NCBI GenBank assembly: GCA_003024785.1
Contig: PUQB01000285.1
Span: 248,001-312,000, forward strand
Length of the DNA stretch: 64,000 nucleotides
Reading direction: 5' to 3'
DNA from: Selaginella tamariscina
Taxonomy: Eukaryota > Streptophyta > Lycopodiopsida > Selaginellales > Selaginellaceae
Part shown: positions 25,105 to 38,200 of the stretch, one piece after another
How the letters are laid out: each line of letters starts with the position of its first letter
Numbering within the stretch: the first letter of the stretch is position 1
Program-made: the position numbers and the translations under genes
The notes under the pieces: model-generated
What the model saw: only the letters and a program-made list of their open reading frames with translations
Told to the model about the DNA's origin: nothing
The model's database searches: none

Positions 25105-28100
25105 GACTACCTAAAGTGTAGTGTATTTTAGGGTTTAGTTAGTTCTAAATTTTTGAAGTACTCTATCACTTTCGGCTAATGTCTGAATTCTGCGTGGAGA
25201 GTTGGTCCTGAGATCTATAACTCTTCAAAGTACACCTACTTCATAAGTGGGTGTGGGTTATGGACTTAGAAGGTAGCACTTGGAAGGCAACTTCCAAGTT
25301 GTATGCCAGGTTACGTTTTCTCAGGTTACTTTACCTTATGTTGTCCAGGTTACTTTACCATATACTTCCACAAGACGGCGTGTTAGTTTGTTCTGGCTTA
25401 CAAACTAAGTCTTGTGAGATGGGCTTGTGATATCCTAAGTTCTACACATTATTGAAAATTTTTCTTTTTCTTTAAGGTGTTTGAATTTGGGATAACACAT
25501 GATTTGAGAACGTGACTATGTCCATTGAGTTTTGGCTTAGGTCAAGATTCAATATCGTTCCAATAGTGTTCAAACGGGGAAAGACTTATGTTCAGAAGTG
25601 CATCTTTGACTTCGGAGAAGGGGCATATTCAAACATAAGAATGAACACTACATTTTGACATAAAGTGTAAAATAAGCTCTTATTATAGTGCATGTTTCCG
25701 AGAGTGTAACTCTAGAAGCAGACTATGGTGATGAACTTATAATACAACGGAATGTCGAATATTAACATATGATGAATATGTTAAGCAGTTGGTTCGAAGA
25801 TCCAATGTAATCAAAGTATTGTCCGATGGATAATACTTTGATGACGCTAGCTGCAAGTAACATTAGGTGAAATAGTTTACTAAGTTCAAGTCGTTGATTT
25901 GAACAAAGTACAACTTGAAACCTTAGTTGGTTGTAGGCGCACTTTGTATTCAAGTTAGCTAACTCAACTAACTTGATTATGAAGTTATCTCATGTGGGAT
26001 CTTAAGAATGGGATAGAATAATATATTTTGGCAGTAGACGGATTTAATGTTGCATCCCTATCAATGCAACTTTTGGGATAGATGGCATGATCTATCAGAA
26101 AGAGTAATGTTGGAAACATACGTTTACATTTTCAGTTTACTGAGTAATGAAGGACTTGCATAGTGAAGGCGTTCGCGCACACTTGTGCATTTTCATTGTT
26201 AACTCTTTAATCTTGAAACTGTAACGTTGTTTGCAATGTGGGGAAAAGTCTTGAACAAGGGTGATTCCTTGGTTAAGAAGAGCATGATTTGGGATTCTTC
26301 GAACTTAAGTTGATAACTTATGTTGAGAATTACCAATAGCTAGTAATAGTCGGATTTCCATTGGAGGTTTAAGTGCATGTACCTCCTCAGAGAGTCGGTG
26401 TTCGATGAGAATTGAAAGTTGATATTGATTTTCAATATCAATTTTTTTAGAGTCGAATACGATTATTCAAAAGACGGTTTCTTGACTCTGCATCATGGTC
26501 GCAAATGTGGGCACTTAAAGAACAAATAAAGTATGTATCTTCAATCTTTCGGAATATTGAAAAATAGAACTATTCTTGACTCAAGGTTTGATTGTATTCC
26601 TTGGGTTAGTTGTTAGTTCTATCTCAAGGTTTGATGGTGTTCCTTGAGTTGGTTCAATATTCTTGTAAGTATGATATTGTGTAGCGGATTAGCTCAAGAA
26701 GATGGTGTCCCTTCTTGATGATTGTAGTTCAAGGTTCGTCCAATATCCGGTTCGAGAATATGAGGTTTCCTATCACCTCATCTGTTGAGATATTTATATT
26801 CTAAACTTTGGCAGAATTTGTGACAATCTTTTCAAGATTGGTTATAAATGACTTGTCAAAGTATGGTATGATATCTCTTCAATATTGAGTTTGGAGCGCT
26901 CAATATCAAACTTGGTTATGATCACATGAGGTGGCCGTAATCATATAATATAAAGACTCAAGTGGATTTGAGTCTGACACTTTGGTAAGGCACTACCTTA
27001 GTGTTATAACTTGAAACGTGTTTTCAAGTTAGTTGAGAAATGAGACATTTCTCAATACATTGCTTGAGGGGCAATGTGATACTTTCTGGATTGCTAGGTG
27101 TCTAGAGTGAATAATGTATCTTAGTTCAATGTACTGAACTAGATATTTTATTCATGTTTGGGGAGATCTATTGAATTATAAGGTATGACTAAAACATGAA
27201 GTTGATATAACACTTCAGTGTTATGATAACATTTATGTGGAGGTTGATATCTTACTAAATCAATTAGATGAACCAGACACTAGTTCATGATTCCTCTTAG
27301 TCTCTGAACAAGTTCCTCGAAATACTGTCATAACATTATATTCCATCTCAAAATTGAAGTTCGGTTCATGTAAACTAAGACCATGTCTATATTATAGTTG
27401 TAGCATTTCGATAAATTGATATGATTGTAAGTTTATATCCTAGTATAACAACTAGTTGATAAGCTTAGGATTTGAACGTTAAAACGATCATTATCCATTC
27501 GAGAGTATCAATATCGAAATTGCACTATTTATAGAATAAGGATTAGTTTTAAAAATGTTTATCAAACAACTAATTGCTTCAATTAGTGAAATGCTATACT
27601 TCGGTATAGTGTTGAGAAACATTTACGAAATCAGTTTAAGAGTTGGAAATAAATATAATGTTATGGAGGCGTGCAGTATTCTAATTCAGAGAGACTCTTA
27701 TCGTGGAAACTAAGTTTAAAATTTGTATTTTGAACTTAGTGAGATAAAGAGTTAGGAAGTATTGAATGGCACTAGTATGTTGTGCTCTTTGGGGAATGAG
27801 TACAATGAGGGTACAATTAAGACAAAGATTGTTGATTGAGGCATTAGAGATGGGTTGAATTTCCTGGTTTCCACATTGTTTATAAGAAAGGTATGTTAGC
27901 TTATCTGGTCCCTGAACTGGTCGGTGTTATGAAAGAGTACAAAGTGGTTGTGAAAGATGAATGGTAGTGCTATCACACTTGGTTGCAAATTTGACTGAAT
28001 TTGATTCCTATCGGGAATAAATTTATGTTAATAACACACCAAGTGGATGGCAGTTGGTATTGGCAAGACCTTGTTGTATACATGTGTACAGCCATGCGCC

Positions 28101-28784
28101 TCTGTGATCGCCTCTGGCCAGATTGACATGTTTACAAAGAACAGGGTTTTACGAATTGTACTCTTGTATCGGAAAAGAGCTTGATTCCGATAAAAGTCTC
28201 ATACTTAGTCTGGCGTAGCTATATACTAATGAGAGATAGGTATAGTAGCAGACCCTTATGAAAAGGGGTAATGAGAAGCACCGAGGGATGCAGAGATGTA
28301 AGCTATAATATCGTAACATGTGGGACCATTGGAAAATCAAAGAAATGCGAAGGTGTTTGGTCAAGCATTTGAGAAGTGCTTGTTGTGGTTAGACGACAGA
28401 GGTCGTCAACAGCTTTAATATTAAGGAATAAAGCAAGTCTTTATTTCTTGTTAACCAAGGGGCCGGCAACAACACTAACTAGAGGCCTCCAATATAAATT
28501 CTAGTTAAGTAAAGAAATTAACCATTGTTTGTGCGTCGGGTGACAGACTTTGCAGACGTGCAAAAGGTCTCCAAGTGACTTCATGTCGCAGGTGGTGCCT
28601 CCGGCAGCTGGGTTTACGACTCAGTGAACGACGGTTCTGAAGTACTTGGTTTCGCGTAATGCAAGGGGGGTAATAAAACTTATGTGAACTTTTGGCTGAC
28701 TCCGCATAGAGTGATATGTTAGTTTTGGTTAGTTTTCTCTAACATTATCTAGTCTTGGAGTTGGACGTCAACGAGGACGTTGAC

Positions 28785-28804
28785 ATTTTCAAAGGCGGGG
28801 AGTG
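28785..28804 (+). promoter_or_regulatory. Polypurine tract of element B
   Basis: AAAGGCGGGGAGTG directly precedes the 3' LTR start TGTCATAG. Confidence 0.75.
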
Positions 28805-30549
28805 TGTCATAGTTTTTACTATGACTCCCCTTTACTTTGGACGTTGACTGTTGTTACCTACTGTACTATGTTGATAAGCCCTAGGTGTAGAAGAAACAGG
28901 CCCGCTTAGTGCACTTGGATATCTAGTGATGGTCCGGCCGGTGTCATTAGGTATTTGCAAGAAACTCTGGCGAAGCTAGCACTTCCATCTAGAAAACTCT
29001 TACCTTGGTTTTCCGTGTCCCGGTTGGATTAATGGCTAGTTCCGGTGAGTTCGGCATGTCGGATATGCTTAGAAATACCCCAGGTTTGACAGGTTAGGGT
29101 TTAGGGGTCGATGGATAACTCACCAAGTATGTTCCCTCTGGGAATGAGATTTCAGTGCTAGCCCACTTATGTAAACAGGAAAACAGGGGGGGGGCCTCTG
29201 TCACATAAATAAGGTAGTATATAGGAGTGAGGGTTCCTGGGTTCATGACTGAGCTCGTTACTCTTCTCCCGGTGCAAGCTCTAGCTTGTGTCGTCAAGGC
29301 ACAACCCTCTGTTGTGCCGCCCTAACTTCCAGATGCCAGGGGTACGTCCCACCTTCGGGGTAGCTTACCCTTAACGTTGGCGAATCCATGCCTGGGAGGT
29401 CTTGTCGGAATGCACGTTCCAAGAGGCAGAGGTTGAGGCTTGTCTCCAGCCTCCTCCTCCACGTCAAGCTAGGTGTAGCACTCACGGCCAAGCAAGGCAC
29501 ATCCGTGTCCTTGTCCAACTGTGGCGTGGGATCTTGTTTGACAGGTTCATGTTACTTGGTTCCTGAGGGTTCATTGAGGGGTTCTAGAGTTGGCATTTAG
29601 GAGCCACGTTTGTGGCACTTGGTGCAACTCTTGAATCTAAGGGCTATGGCATGATAGCCCACATCGGGAAGGCAGTGTCACATGGAGATGTGACACTGGG
29701 CTAAACGTCACATGGTACAACGCCTGAGGCACGCCCTTTGGGGTTATGTCATGGGCTTGTCGCCAAGGGGTTGGATACTTAGCAAACAGACATGCTTGTG
29801 CTTGCACTAGGGTGCTAAGCCTTGGGCATCCGCTCAAGGGAGGTTAGGTCTCATAACTAGGTGTGCTTTGGCACACTTGGCTAGGGGAGTGTTCTCCTTG
29901 GAATTCAAGGGTTGAACAACCTAAGCTGTTAGCAGAGCCCTTTCGTGAGGCACTCGCAAGGTCATGTGCTTAGGGTTATCCCAAACCTAGCCTTAGGGAG
30001 TTTGCTTAGCAGAACACTCGTGTCCTCACTAAGTACTAGCCCTAGGTCTAGGGTATAACTTGGCCACTCAAACCCTTAGGGGTTAGTCGTGGTTCAGGGT
30101 ACCCCTTGTCGCCCTAAAGGGGTTGTACTCCCGGATGAGGGTGATTCCTCAAGGGGTAAGTGACGATGCCTTAGCTCTGTCCGGGGTATGTGTGGAACAC
30201 ACGTCTCCTTGATGGGGGTTAGGGCATGAGCCTGTCTAGGTCTTCTAGGGCAAGACCCTAAGTCAACTAGGGTTATCCCTCAAGGGTTTTGGGGGTAGAC
30301 ACTCTAGGGAGACTTAGGCTAAACCCTAAGTCAACTAGGGTTATCCCTCAAGGGTTCTGGGGGCAGACATTCTAGGGAGACTTAGGCTAAACCCTAAGTC
30401 TCTGTCCACTTGGGCATTAGAGTCTAACCCTAGGGGTCGTTGGGGTTGTTCTGGGAAACTTAGCGTTGCTCACACAGGGTGATGACGCCAATGGCCACCT
30501 GGCAGCCACGTGTTGCCACGTGTTGGCCCTTTGGGTTAAAACTCTGACA
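28805..30549 (+). repeat. 3' LTR of element B
   Basis: 1745 bp, nearly identical to 23322-25088 except for a 23-bp deletion near 30015 and single-base indels. Confidence 0.9.
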
Positions 30550-30554
30550 TGGGT
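30550..30554 (+). repeat. Target-site duplication of element B, right
   Basis: TGGGT, identical to 23317-23321. Confidence 0.9.
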
Positions 30555-33320
30555 AATGCTCAATAGTCATTGCCACAATCCATGCTTAATACTCAAATAA
30601 GCCTATATCCCACTATGGTCGACTCATGGAGGATGAACCACTAGAATATATCAAGTTGATAATAATGTTATTATGGAAATATGCTATACTAAAATAATTT
30701 AAAATTATGAGTTATTTAAATCTAGAACCAGAAGTTCAAATTCATATATATAACTAATGATTTAGGAATGTTTTAAAGATGTTAAAGTTAGAGTTTCACT
30801 ATTTCCGTTCAACACCAGTTGTTAGTTAATCTCATATGTAAGCATATGAGCTTTTTGGAGCTTATTCTACTTTGTAATGAACTTCTTATTCATTAAAAGG
30901 CATCTAGAATAAATATATAAATAAATATAGAAAGTTAGAGTATACTATAGGAAAATTACATAATCTACCCTATTTACATATATACCTTATATATTAAAAT
31001 ATATTTAAAAATATAAAAATAAATTTTAAAAAATGAATAGTAGTGTATGATGTATAGATATGTATATGTAATATATACATGCATAGTGACACAGGAGCAA
31101 TGACATGGGTCTCCATGTGTTAGTGCCATGTGGCATGGAGATTGTGTATATAATCTCCAAATACAATACCTTTTACCAATATATCTTTTTTCATTGGGGG
31201 TGCATTTTTTTTCTCTTTTTTATTTATGGTAATAGATATGGAAACAACTTTTTATATCATGATATATATTATTGACACACATACCAAGCTTTTAAAGCAA
31301 CTCACTAAGTAAAGATGCATTTTCATATATACTTATCATGTCGGTGACATTAATTTATATTTAATTATATCATCTTGTATCTGGCATGTGACAAGGTTCA
31401 AAGCATGGTAAAACCATATATTTATAAGTTCAAGTTTCAAAATAAGTTTTTCACTTTTGTGTTGAATATTTTAAATACCATGGATGTTAAAGTATAATAA
31501 TAATTTATATAATATTTTGTTCAATCTTATGTCTTTTGAATTTTTGTTAATTTAAATTAATTATTGAATTTAATTATATTATCTTGCAACACTTTTGTTT
31601 TAATTTTTGTTATAAAGGTGTGAGGGTGTTATATATTTGATTGAGCGTTAAACTCATTAATCTTTTTATATCATTTATAAACTAATGATTTAATAAAAAA
31701 TTGAATTAAAACATTTAAGATATGATTTTTTATGAACTTTAATCATACTAAGTAGGCTTAATGTTTACATTATTTTGAGATTTACATATATGAATATATA
31801 TTCAAATCTTAATTATATCTCTATAATTAAAGGCATTGTATATATATAATTCAAAACTACTTAATGAATTAGGATTATCATTGAATTTACTATGTATTGA
31901 AAAATGTTACAATATATTTAAATGTTGTCCTATCTTTTTTGTGTAGAAATTTATTAAACATATGATTAGGTTCAAATCTGTTAATAATTTATTTCTAATG
32001 TACAACATCTTTGTTAGAGTTCCTATGATGTTTTATAATTAAGTTTGTGTTAGTAACAAGTTTGTTACATAAGTGGTTGATCTTTATACAAGTACTAAAT
32101 TTTAATTATAGTGGTCTTTAAATATTTTAACTATAAAATTCAAAACTCCTAAGGGTATGCATTTTAGAGATGTTGTATTATATTATTATTATTACATATT
32201 AATTAACACTTAAAATAGAACTTTTAATAAATTAAAATTAACATAAAAATAACAGGTATGTGGAGATTAAGAGTAATATATATTATGAATCATAATTAAA
32301 AAATCATTGATAAAATTTCATTTTAGAAGAATTATACAAACATGCATTAACTTACATGCATAATTAGGTCTACATATAAACATGAACCTACATAAAATAT
32401 GTATCTATTATAGCTTTAGAAACTTAAAATTATTAATATACATTGATATTAGTTTAAACTATTATATTGTGATTATAATTATACATATATTTATTGCACA
32501 CAAAAGACACACACACACGGTATATACATGCTTGTTTATATATATATAATTACATACATTTTAGCAATTTACAGATATCTGCTTAGTCAAAGACGATTAA
32601 TGATAAAAATTATATATTTGAACTAAATCTTATGATAACTTTTTGCAAATATCTACTATTGAAATTATAGTTTTATAATTTGAGATATAATGAAATTCTA
32701 AAGATTTTTATTCAATATATTTAGCTGGAAACTTGATGTGAATGAGCACACAATTTACACACACACACATATAAACAGTTTTATATACGTGAAACACACA
32801 CACACACACACACGGAATCCGATGTATTCTGTAGCATATATATTTTTGTTGTAATACAAATTACAGAAGGATATATATGTCGAATATTTACATACTTATA
32901 TTTATCTATTTACACAATACAAAACAAATAGTATATAAAATACAAATATAACTCTAAAAATGTACGATTCATGTGTATCTCTATGTTTAATAGTTTAATT
33001 ATTCCGTAACTATAGTACATTTATTTATCAAGTATATTTCAAGTTAAACATTTTGAAAATAATTATCAAAAGCATTTTAATCTAAACATTTTAATTTTAA
33101 AGACATTAATCAAAAAGATTTTAATCTACAAAACATTTTCTTATTAAATATATTCAAATAATTAAATCAATACTGATCGAATAATAAATAAAATTTATAA
33201 TAATAAATAAATAATGTAATAAAAGATTGTGATTATTATTTGATGAAAAGCAGCTCAGTAAATTAAGCCAAAAAAATGAAATTAAAAAAAAAAAAACAAT
33301 TGGGTTTTTAATAAATTGCA
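30555..33320. other. AT-rich intergenic DNA with a possible LTR scrap and CA repeats
   Basis: 30790-30900 resembles an LTR end (see 9656-10389). 31080-31180 contains GACACAGG...GTGTTAGTGCCATGTGG, related to repeats near 57290, 59810 and 63210. CA microsatellites lie at 32504-32518, 32756-32770 and 32791-32814. No gene is seen. Confidence 0.6.
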
Positions 33321-34434
33321 ATGGTGCTTCCCGCTGCACGCTTTCGTACGATTTCCGTTGCGAAGTATGTGTACGGACCGGAGCTAATCTGATCCCGCGG
33401 CAATGAAGAATATGAACGAGACCTACTTGACAGTCCTCCACATGTAAGCCTACTTCTGTGGAACAGACTTGCAGAGGACTGGGTACACCTGACAGGGAAA
33501 AGTCTCCCAGGCTATACAAGTGCTGCAAATTTCATGGCACGGCTATATACCTGCGGGGTTATTGTTCGGCACTTCCGGCGTTCTCTTCCAAAGGTGCTCG
33601 AGATAACAGGCGAGGCAGTGGATCATTACGTGAGGTATTTGCAGGAGCCGGTCGCGTCACCAACACATCAGGTGTTTGGAGGATCCTAAGCATAACATGG
33701 AAGGCATACGTGAAGTGAAGTTTGTGTCCCCTTGGTGCAAGAAGTGGTTTGAACAGGAGTTCTATAGAGCTAAGCTGGAGAAACGACTGGATCTCCTATA
33801 CAGGACCAAAGTTGATTTAAGTGGTGGTGGCGAGTTCACTCTTTCTGATGGTTTACGAGGATTACTCTTCCACCGGCGGACATGAAGCGTCACTACGGCA
33901 ACACTTCCACCTTCACCGATTCCGACAGGGACAAGTACGCTCTTCCTCTGAGTTATAATTTTTCCTCTGGTGGATGCGATTGCTAGGGGTTTCGGTACCT
34001 CCTCCAAGTCACTTGCGGAAGGAAGCGAAGGCCCATGTGGAAGTCCATGTTGAACTTTGCGAATCAATTGGCCAGCAGAAACCAAGTCATTCCGGAGGGT
34101 CATTGTGAGCTGCCGTATACCAAGCTCAAAACACCCCAAATGGATGGTGATGGCTGAGCTATTCGGCGACTCCTTTGGAAGAGGCGAAGCAGTTGATTCT
34201 CCCTAGACCGAAAACCGCAAATGTGGTACCTCATTATCGCTTGGAGTTAAAGCAGGTAATGGACAACATGGAGTGTGCTGCTTGTGAGGGCCGGCCTCTA
34301 TTCGATGAAGAAGAAGAGTGTGAGGAGTGTGGGCTAAGCTGTGATGAATGCAAAGTTGGTACCACCGTGAGTCCGACTCATCAAGCTCATCATTTTCTAT
34401 CGTACTCTTCTTACATCCCTTGTCAAGTTTAAAA
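33321..34434 (+). pseudogene. Unrecognised GC-richer coding-like island, several broken frames
   Basis: The first frame runs from ATG 33321 to TAA 33687-33689 with one in-frame TGA at 33390-33392. It includes SLLLWNRLAEDWVHLTGKSL, FMARLYTCGVIVRHFRR and EITGEAVDHYVRYLQEPV, resembling a helical domain. Further coding-like pieces follow in other frames: 33699-33885 (PWCKKWFEQEFYRAKLEKRL), about 33882-33990 (MKRHYGNTSTFTDSDRDKYA), about 34020-34150 and 34175-34432. The last has a Cys-rich, acidic tail with CAACEG, CEECGLSCDEC. I do not recognise the family. The block may be exons of one gene with introns, or a decayed gene of a mobile element. It lies just outside the left inverted repeat at 34619. 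Confidence 0.4.
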
Positions 34435-34618
34435 TATGTACATGGTACATAAAAGGAAATAACTATATCATGTACAATAGAAACTATTTCACAAATTAAG
34501 TATGTTGATCTACTATCAAATATAGAGATTCTTGTTTCACAAGTTTACTATAATACATGATACGCTCTATTATCAAAGACACAGATTTCCACTTTTAGGT
34601 ATCACAAAAAGTAGAATG

Positions 34619-34645
34619 ATGCAAGTTGTAACTAAAATGGGCATG
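34619..34645 (+). repeat. Left inverted repeat of the 22.4 kb candidate element
   Basis: 27 bp matching the reverse complement of 56996-57022 at 25 positions. It is preceded by AATG. Confidence 0.65.
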
Positions 34646-35215
34646 GCTATAGTCCCATTTCCTAATAATTAGCAATTTTTATTTAATTAGCATTTTCTAA
34701 TATTAAAGGAATATTCTTTAGAATATATGTTTGAAAAGAAATATTCTTTAGAATATTCTATTTTGTATTCTACCCTTTAATAAATTATAGCATTCATTGA
34801 ACAAAAATTAATAACATTATAAAAGTAGAATGTATTAAATTATATAATATATTGCCTAATATAACAATTAAGGAAGAGCATAAGAGGTACATTATATAAA
34901 TATTGATGTTGTTATTAAAATATTAATATTTAAATATAACATTATTAATTAAAAATTTGTAGTAGTAATAATATATATATAAAATCCTATAATAATATAG
35001 TCAATCTTCCATATTTTTTTAAATTTATATAGTTAAGTATACAATTTGGTACTATTATTAAAGAGTTTATAATAATTATGAATATTAAATATATGATATT
35101 TTATAATTTTGTAATTGCTTTAAGCTTCAGAAAACATACATTCCCTTGCAGTTTTGTTAATCGTGACTTTATCAACGCTTCTTGACATCCACCCATATCG
35201 AATGGATTTAACATT
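34646..35215. other. AT-rich subterminal region of the candidate element
   Basis: Non-coding, very AT-rich, with repeated GGAATATTC/AGAATATTC words (about 34706-34765). Similar words occur at 39960-40450 and near 56830-56860 by the other end. Confidence 0.5.
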
Positions 35216-38200
35216 TATAAAACATGCTGGGTCTTTTTGATTGGAGACCATGTTTTCTCTAGGCATCCATTATATCTTTCGCTCTCCTTCTCGTGTCGCC
35301 TTTTTTGTGGTTTGAACCATGCAACCTTAACAATACTATTTTTTGTGATTACTTCAGGTGTGTCGATAATTTGACCCATCCAAATAGGCTGATTATATGA
35401 CGCATCTGGAGTAATGAGAACCATCATTAGTTTTTGAAGATCCTTGCAGCAATCAAAGTATGCTTTAGGTTTTTGGTTCCTTTGTCCAACAAAGTGTGGG
35501 GTTTGCACTTCCACATCACTACTGGCTTCTATGTCGTCTGTGCTCAGTGATGTCATTTCAATCTCCTCTCGCCACCTTGTTTTAGGCCAAAAGGGTGTTG
35601 CAATTCTGTACTTGTGACAGTAGGCCCTTCCAACTCTCGAACAACAGTCTCCCAATAGTTGACCACATGCTTATATAGTTCTGAGTAACCAGTTGCCTTA
35701 TCAGAATTCTTTGGCATCGATTTTTGAACCCATGCCACATATTTTTTGATGCCATCAATAATAACCTCTTGTTCCTTGAGCTGGGCACTCAATGGAATAG
35801 GGTCTGGTTGTCCTTCTGGGAGAAGTGGCTTTCCATCCTCTCCACTTTTGAAGAGCATTAAGCCCTCTTTCGGTAACCACTCCTGCTCTGATGGCCGTAA
35901 CTTGTACTGCATAATAGGTATACCATCTCGTATGGAGAAAAAGAATTGTAGCGGCACAAGGTGACCAACTAAAGAATCACTCCCTTCTTTTATATACTCC
36001 TTGAGAAATTTTTTGAAGTCTGGCACCTCAGTCACAAGCAAAGCACAACTTTTTTTGGAGATGCAATTTTCAAAAAGATTCATCATATGCGGTAAGGTAA
36101 GTGCACTTGTCCTTTTTGTAGAGTTGGAGACCTTGCTGAAGAACGCATCAATATCTTCATGAGTGTGACCAACCATAAGGAAACTGAGCGTGATTGTTTC
36201 AAACACACCTTTGGCAACAAGCATTGACAAGTATGCTAGCACATATCTAGAAAATAAAAGTAAGTATGAGCTTGAGAAACCCTTAAGTAAAATGATTTAC
36301 CTATTTTTGTTCTCGCCTGCACAATTATCCATCTGTAAAAGCAAATGACGAGGAAGCTTATTTGATGTTGAGGACACATGTACACTATTTGAGCTAGATC
36401 CCTCCACTGAACCTGAACTCTCAACAGGGCCATCTGTTTTTTGTGCAGGTTGCTGACAATGCCTCTCATATTCCCAAGTAGCCTCAAGTGCAGACGTGTT
36501 CATGAGAGCATTATGTAAAGGTTGAAGGTGTTGTTTCTTCACTTTGAGATCACTGATAGGACTTGTCTGTGAGTGGGCTTCAAGGTTTCTGAAACACATG
36601 GCTAACGACCCAATAGTGAAATTGGAGTCGCTAGACCAATGTGGAAGTGAAAAGTGTCCATATGACTCACAACCGTGTCCATGTGTTAGCACACCTGTCA
36701 ATGAAATCGGAAGTTTCATGACATTTCCAAGGCACTTTGGTGTTGCAAAGAGCTTTGGAATGCTGGTCTTTGAATGATCCATCTTGTCATGGATCAAGCA
36801 CAGGTACTCTGATGGGCGTGACACAGAAAGCATGCGGTGTGCATAGTACTGAGACCGGCAAGTTTGTTGTGCAATCATGTGGGCCTCCATCTTCCTTTGA
36901 ATGGTAGTGATCTCCACCAAGGTTTTTGCACAAGCCTCTGCAGCCTTCAATGATGTACAAGTGTCACACTTAGAAAAGCTAGAGTGTTTTGCAATCTCCA
37001 CATCCTTAAAATGAGTATTCCATATGTTGTTGAAGGTACCAGTGCAGATTGCTTGGAGCCCCATCAAACTGAGGCACTTGTTCACATGTTCACACATTTC
37101 AATTGAGTGTAGATTGAAGGTAAAACCTTGAGATTTTCCCTGACCCCTGCATTTGTGGTTCGCATTTGTGATTTGTGAGGCATCCTGTCTGCATTTGCTT
37201 CCACAAAAGCCTTGAGTATCTCTATGGCTGCCATGATGTGAGAGCGGGTTTTGACCAAGCGAGTGTTCCCATGAACTGAGGTTCGCGCTCCATCTAGCCA
37301 CTCATCCCTCCGACGGTAGAACGTGGTCTTTGGGATCCCGTATATACTGTACCAAGCTTTGAAGCAGATGGCCACCTTATTAAATACCATGGATGTACTC
37401 TGATAACCTGTGTCCGAGGCCATTCCATCAATACACCCAGTTAGTGCAGCATATACAAACTCATGCCTTTGCTTTTGGGTGAGCATACGAAAGACATGTC
37501 TACATTGGGTAATTTCATTCCGGTCTGCCATCTGACAACACTTCTTCTGCAACAGTCAATCGTGGAAATGCTCGTAACACTTTCGGAAGATGTAGGATCC
37601 ATCTTTACCCTCTTGCTGAAACTTGCAGGGGAAGATCTACAACCCATGAATCGCCTTTTTCTTACAATAGGACCAATGCAAGGAACCTCTTCAAATATGA
37701 GTTGTTCTTCCGGGTTGTTATTATTGAAATCCAACCCAGAATATGTTGAACCATCTTGCCGTCTTAATTCAGATGTTCGCCACCTCACGAGGGATCCAGG
37801 ATACAATGTGCCATTAGGTGAAACCTCTGTCACAACTACACCCACGAAGTCGGACCCTAGTTTCTCTTCTGACACTGCTTCCATTGGATTTATAGCTGTG
37901 ATGATGCCTCTTCCGACTTCAATCTCACGAAGAAAGAGAATCACCTCATCCATCACAGCAGGCAAGCCATCATCTGGTAAACTCGTGCTACTATTTGTTT
38001 GTGACTCTGCATATTCTGTGTCAGCCTTGACTTCATCCAAATTCCACAATACAGGAGAACCCTCCTCAAATTCCATTCCCAGAACCTCAACATGCTTGTA
38101 AATGGTGTTCACCCATACGTACACACAAGATCCTTGGGCAATATTGTGACATGATGCATTATTATCTCGAACTTCCACAGTTCCAGTGCCAACTATCTCG

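Larger units (their letters stand above)
25089..28804 (+). other. Non-coding interior of element B: chain of short hairpins
   Basis: Perfect short inverted repeats visible include ACTTGGAAG-GCAA-CTTCCAAGT (25278-25299, GNRA loop), CACAAGAC/GTCTTGTG enclosing TTAGTTTGT/ACAAACTAA (about 25369-25417), AAAGTATT/AATACTTT (25813-25839), CAAGTTAG/CTAACTTG (25951-25975), TTGATATTG/CAATATCAA (26419-26441), AACTTGAAA/TTTCAAGTT (27008-27030), TTGAGAAATG/CATTTCTCAA (27033-27055), ATAACACT/AGTGTTAT (about 27206-27223), ACTAATTG/CAATTAGT (27569-27587) and CTATAC-TTCG-GTATAG (27594-27609). There is no long ORF. The density is far above what random sequence would give and is shared with copy A. Confidence 0.75.
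23322..30549 (+). mobile_element. LARD-like non-coding LTR retrotransposon, copy B
   Basis: Complete 7.2 kb plus-strand element with LTRs 23322-25088 and 28805-30549 and perfect TGGGT target duplication. Its ends, LTRs and interior match copy A closely but inverted. The 3.7 kb interior has no gag or pol. The primer-site region after the 5' LTR differs from copy A, while the polypurine tract is shared. The 3' LTR lacks 23 bp between two ACACTCGTGTCC direct repeats that the 5' LTR retains near 24530. Confidence 0.9.

Noticed and set aside
12714..30549. Open frames of 60-105 codons inside the LARD-like LTRs and interiors
   Set aside because: They match no retroelement protein, and related frames are broken in other copies of the same sequence.
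37463..38101. Plus-strand 212-codon frame opposite the DUF7869-type gene
   Set aside because: Antisense to the N-terminal part of that gene and without recognisable domains.
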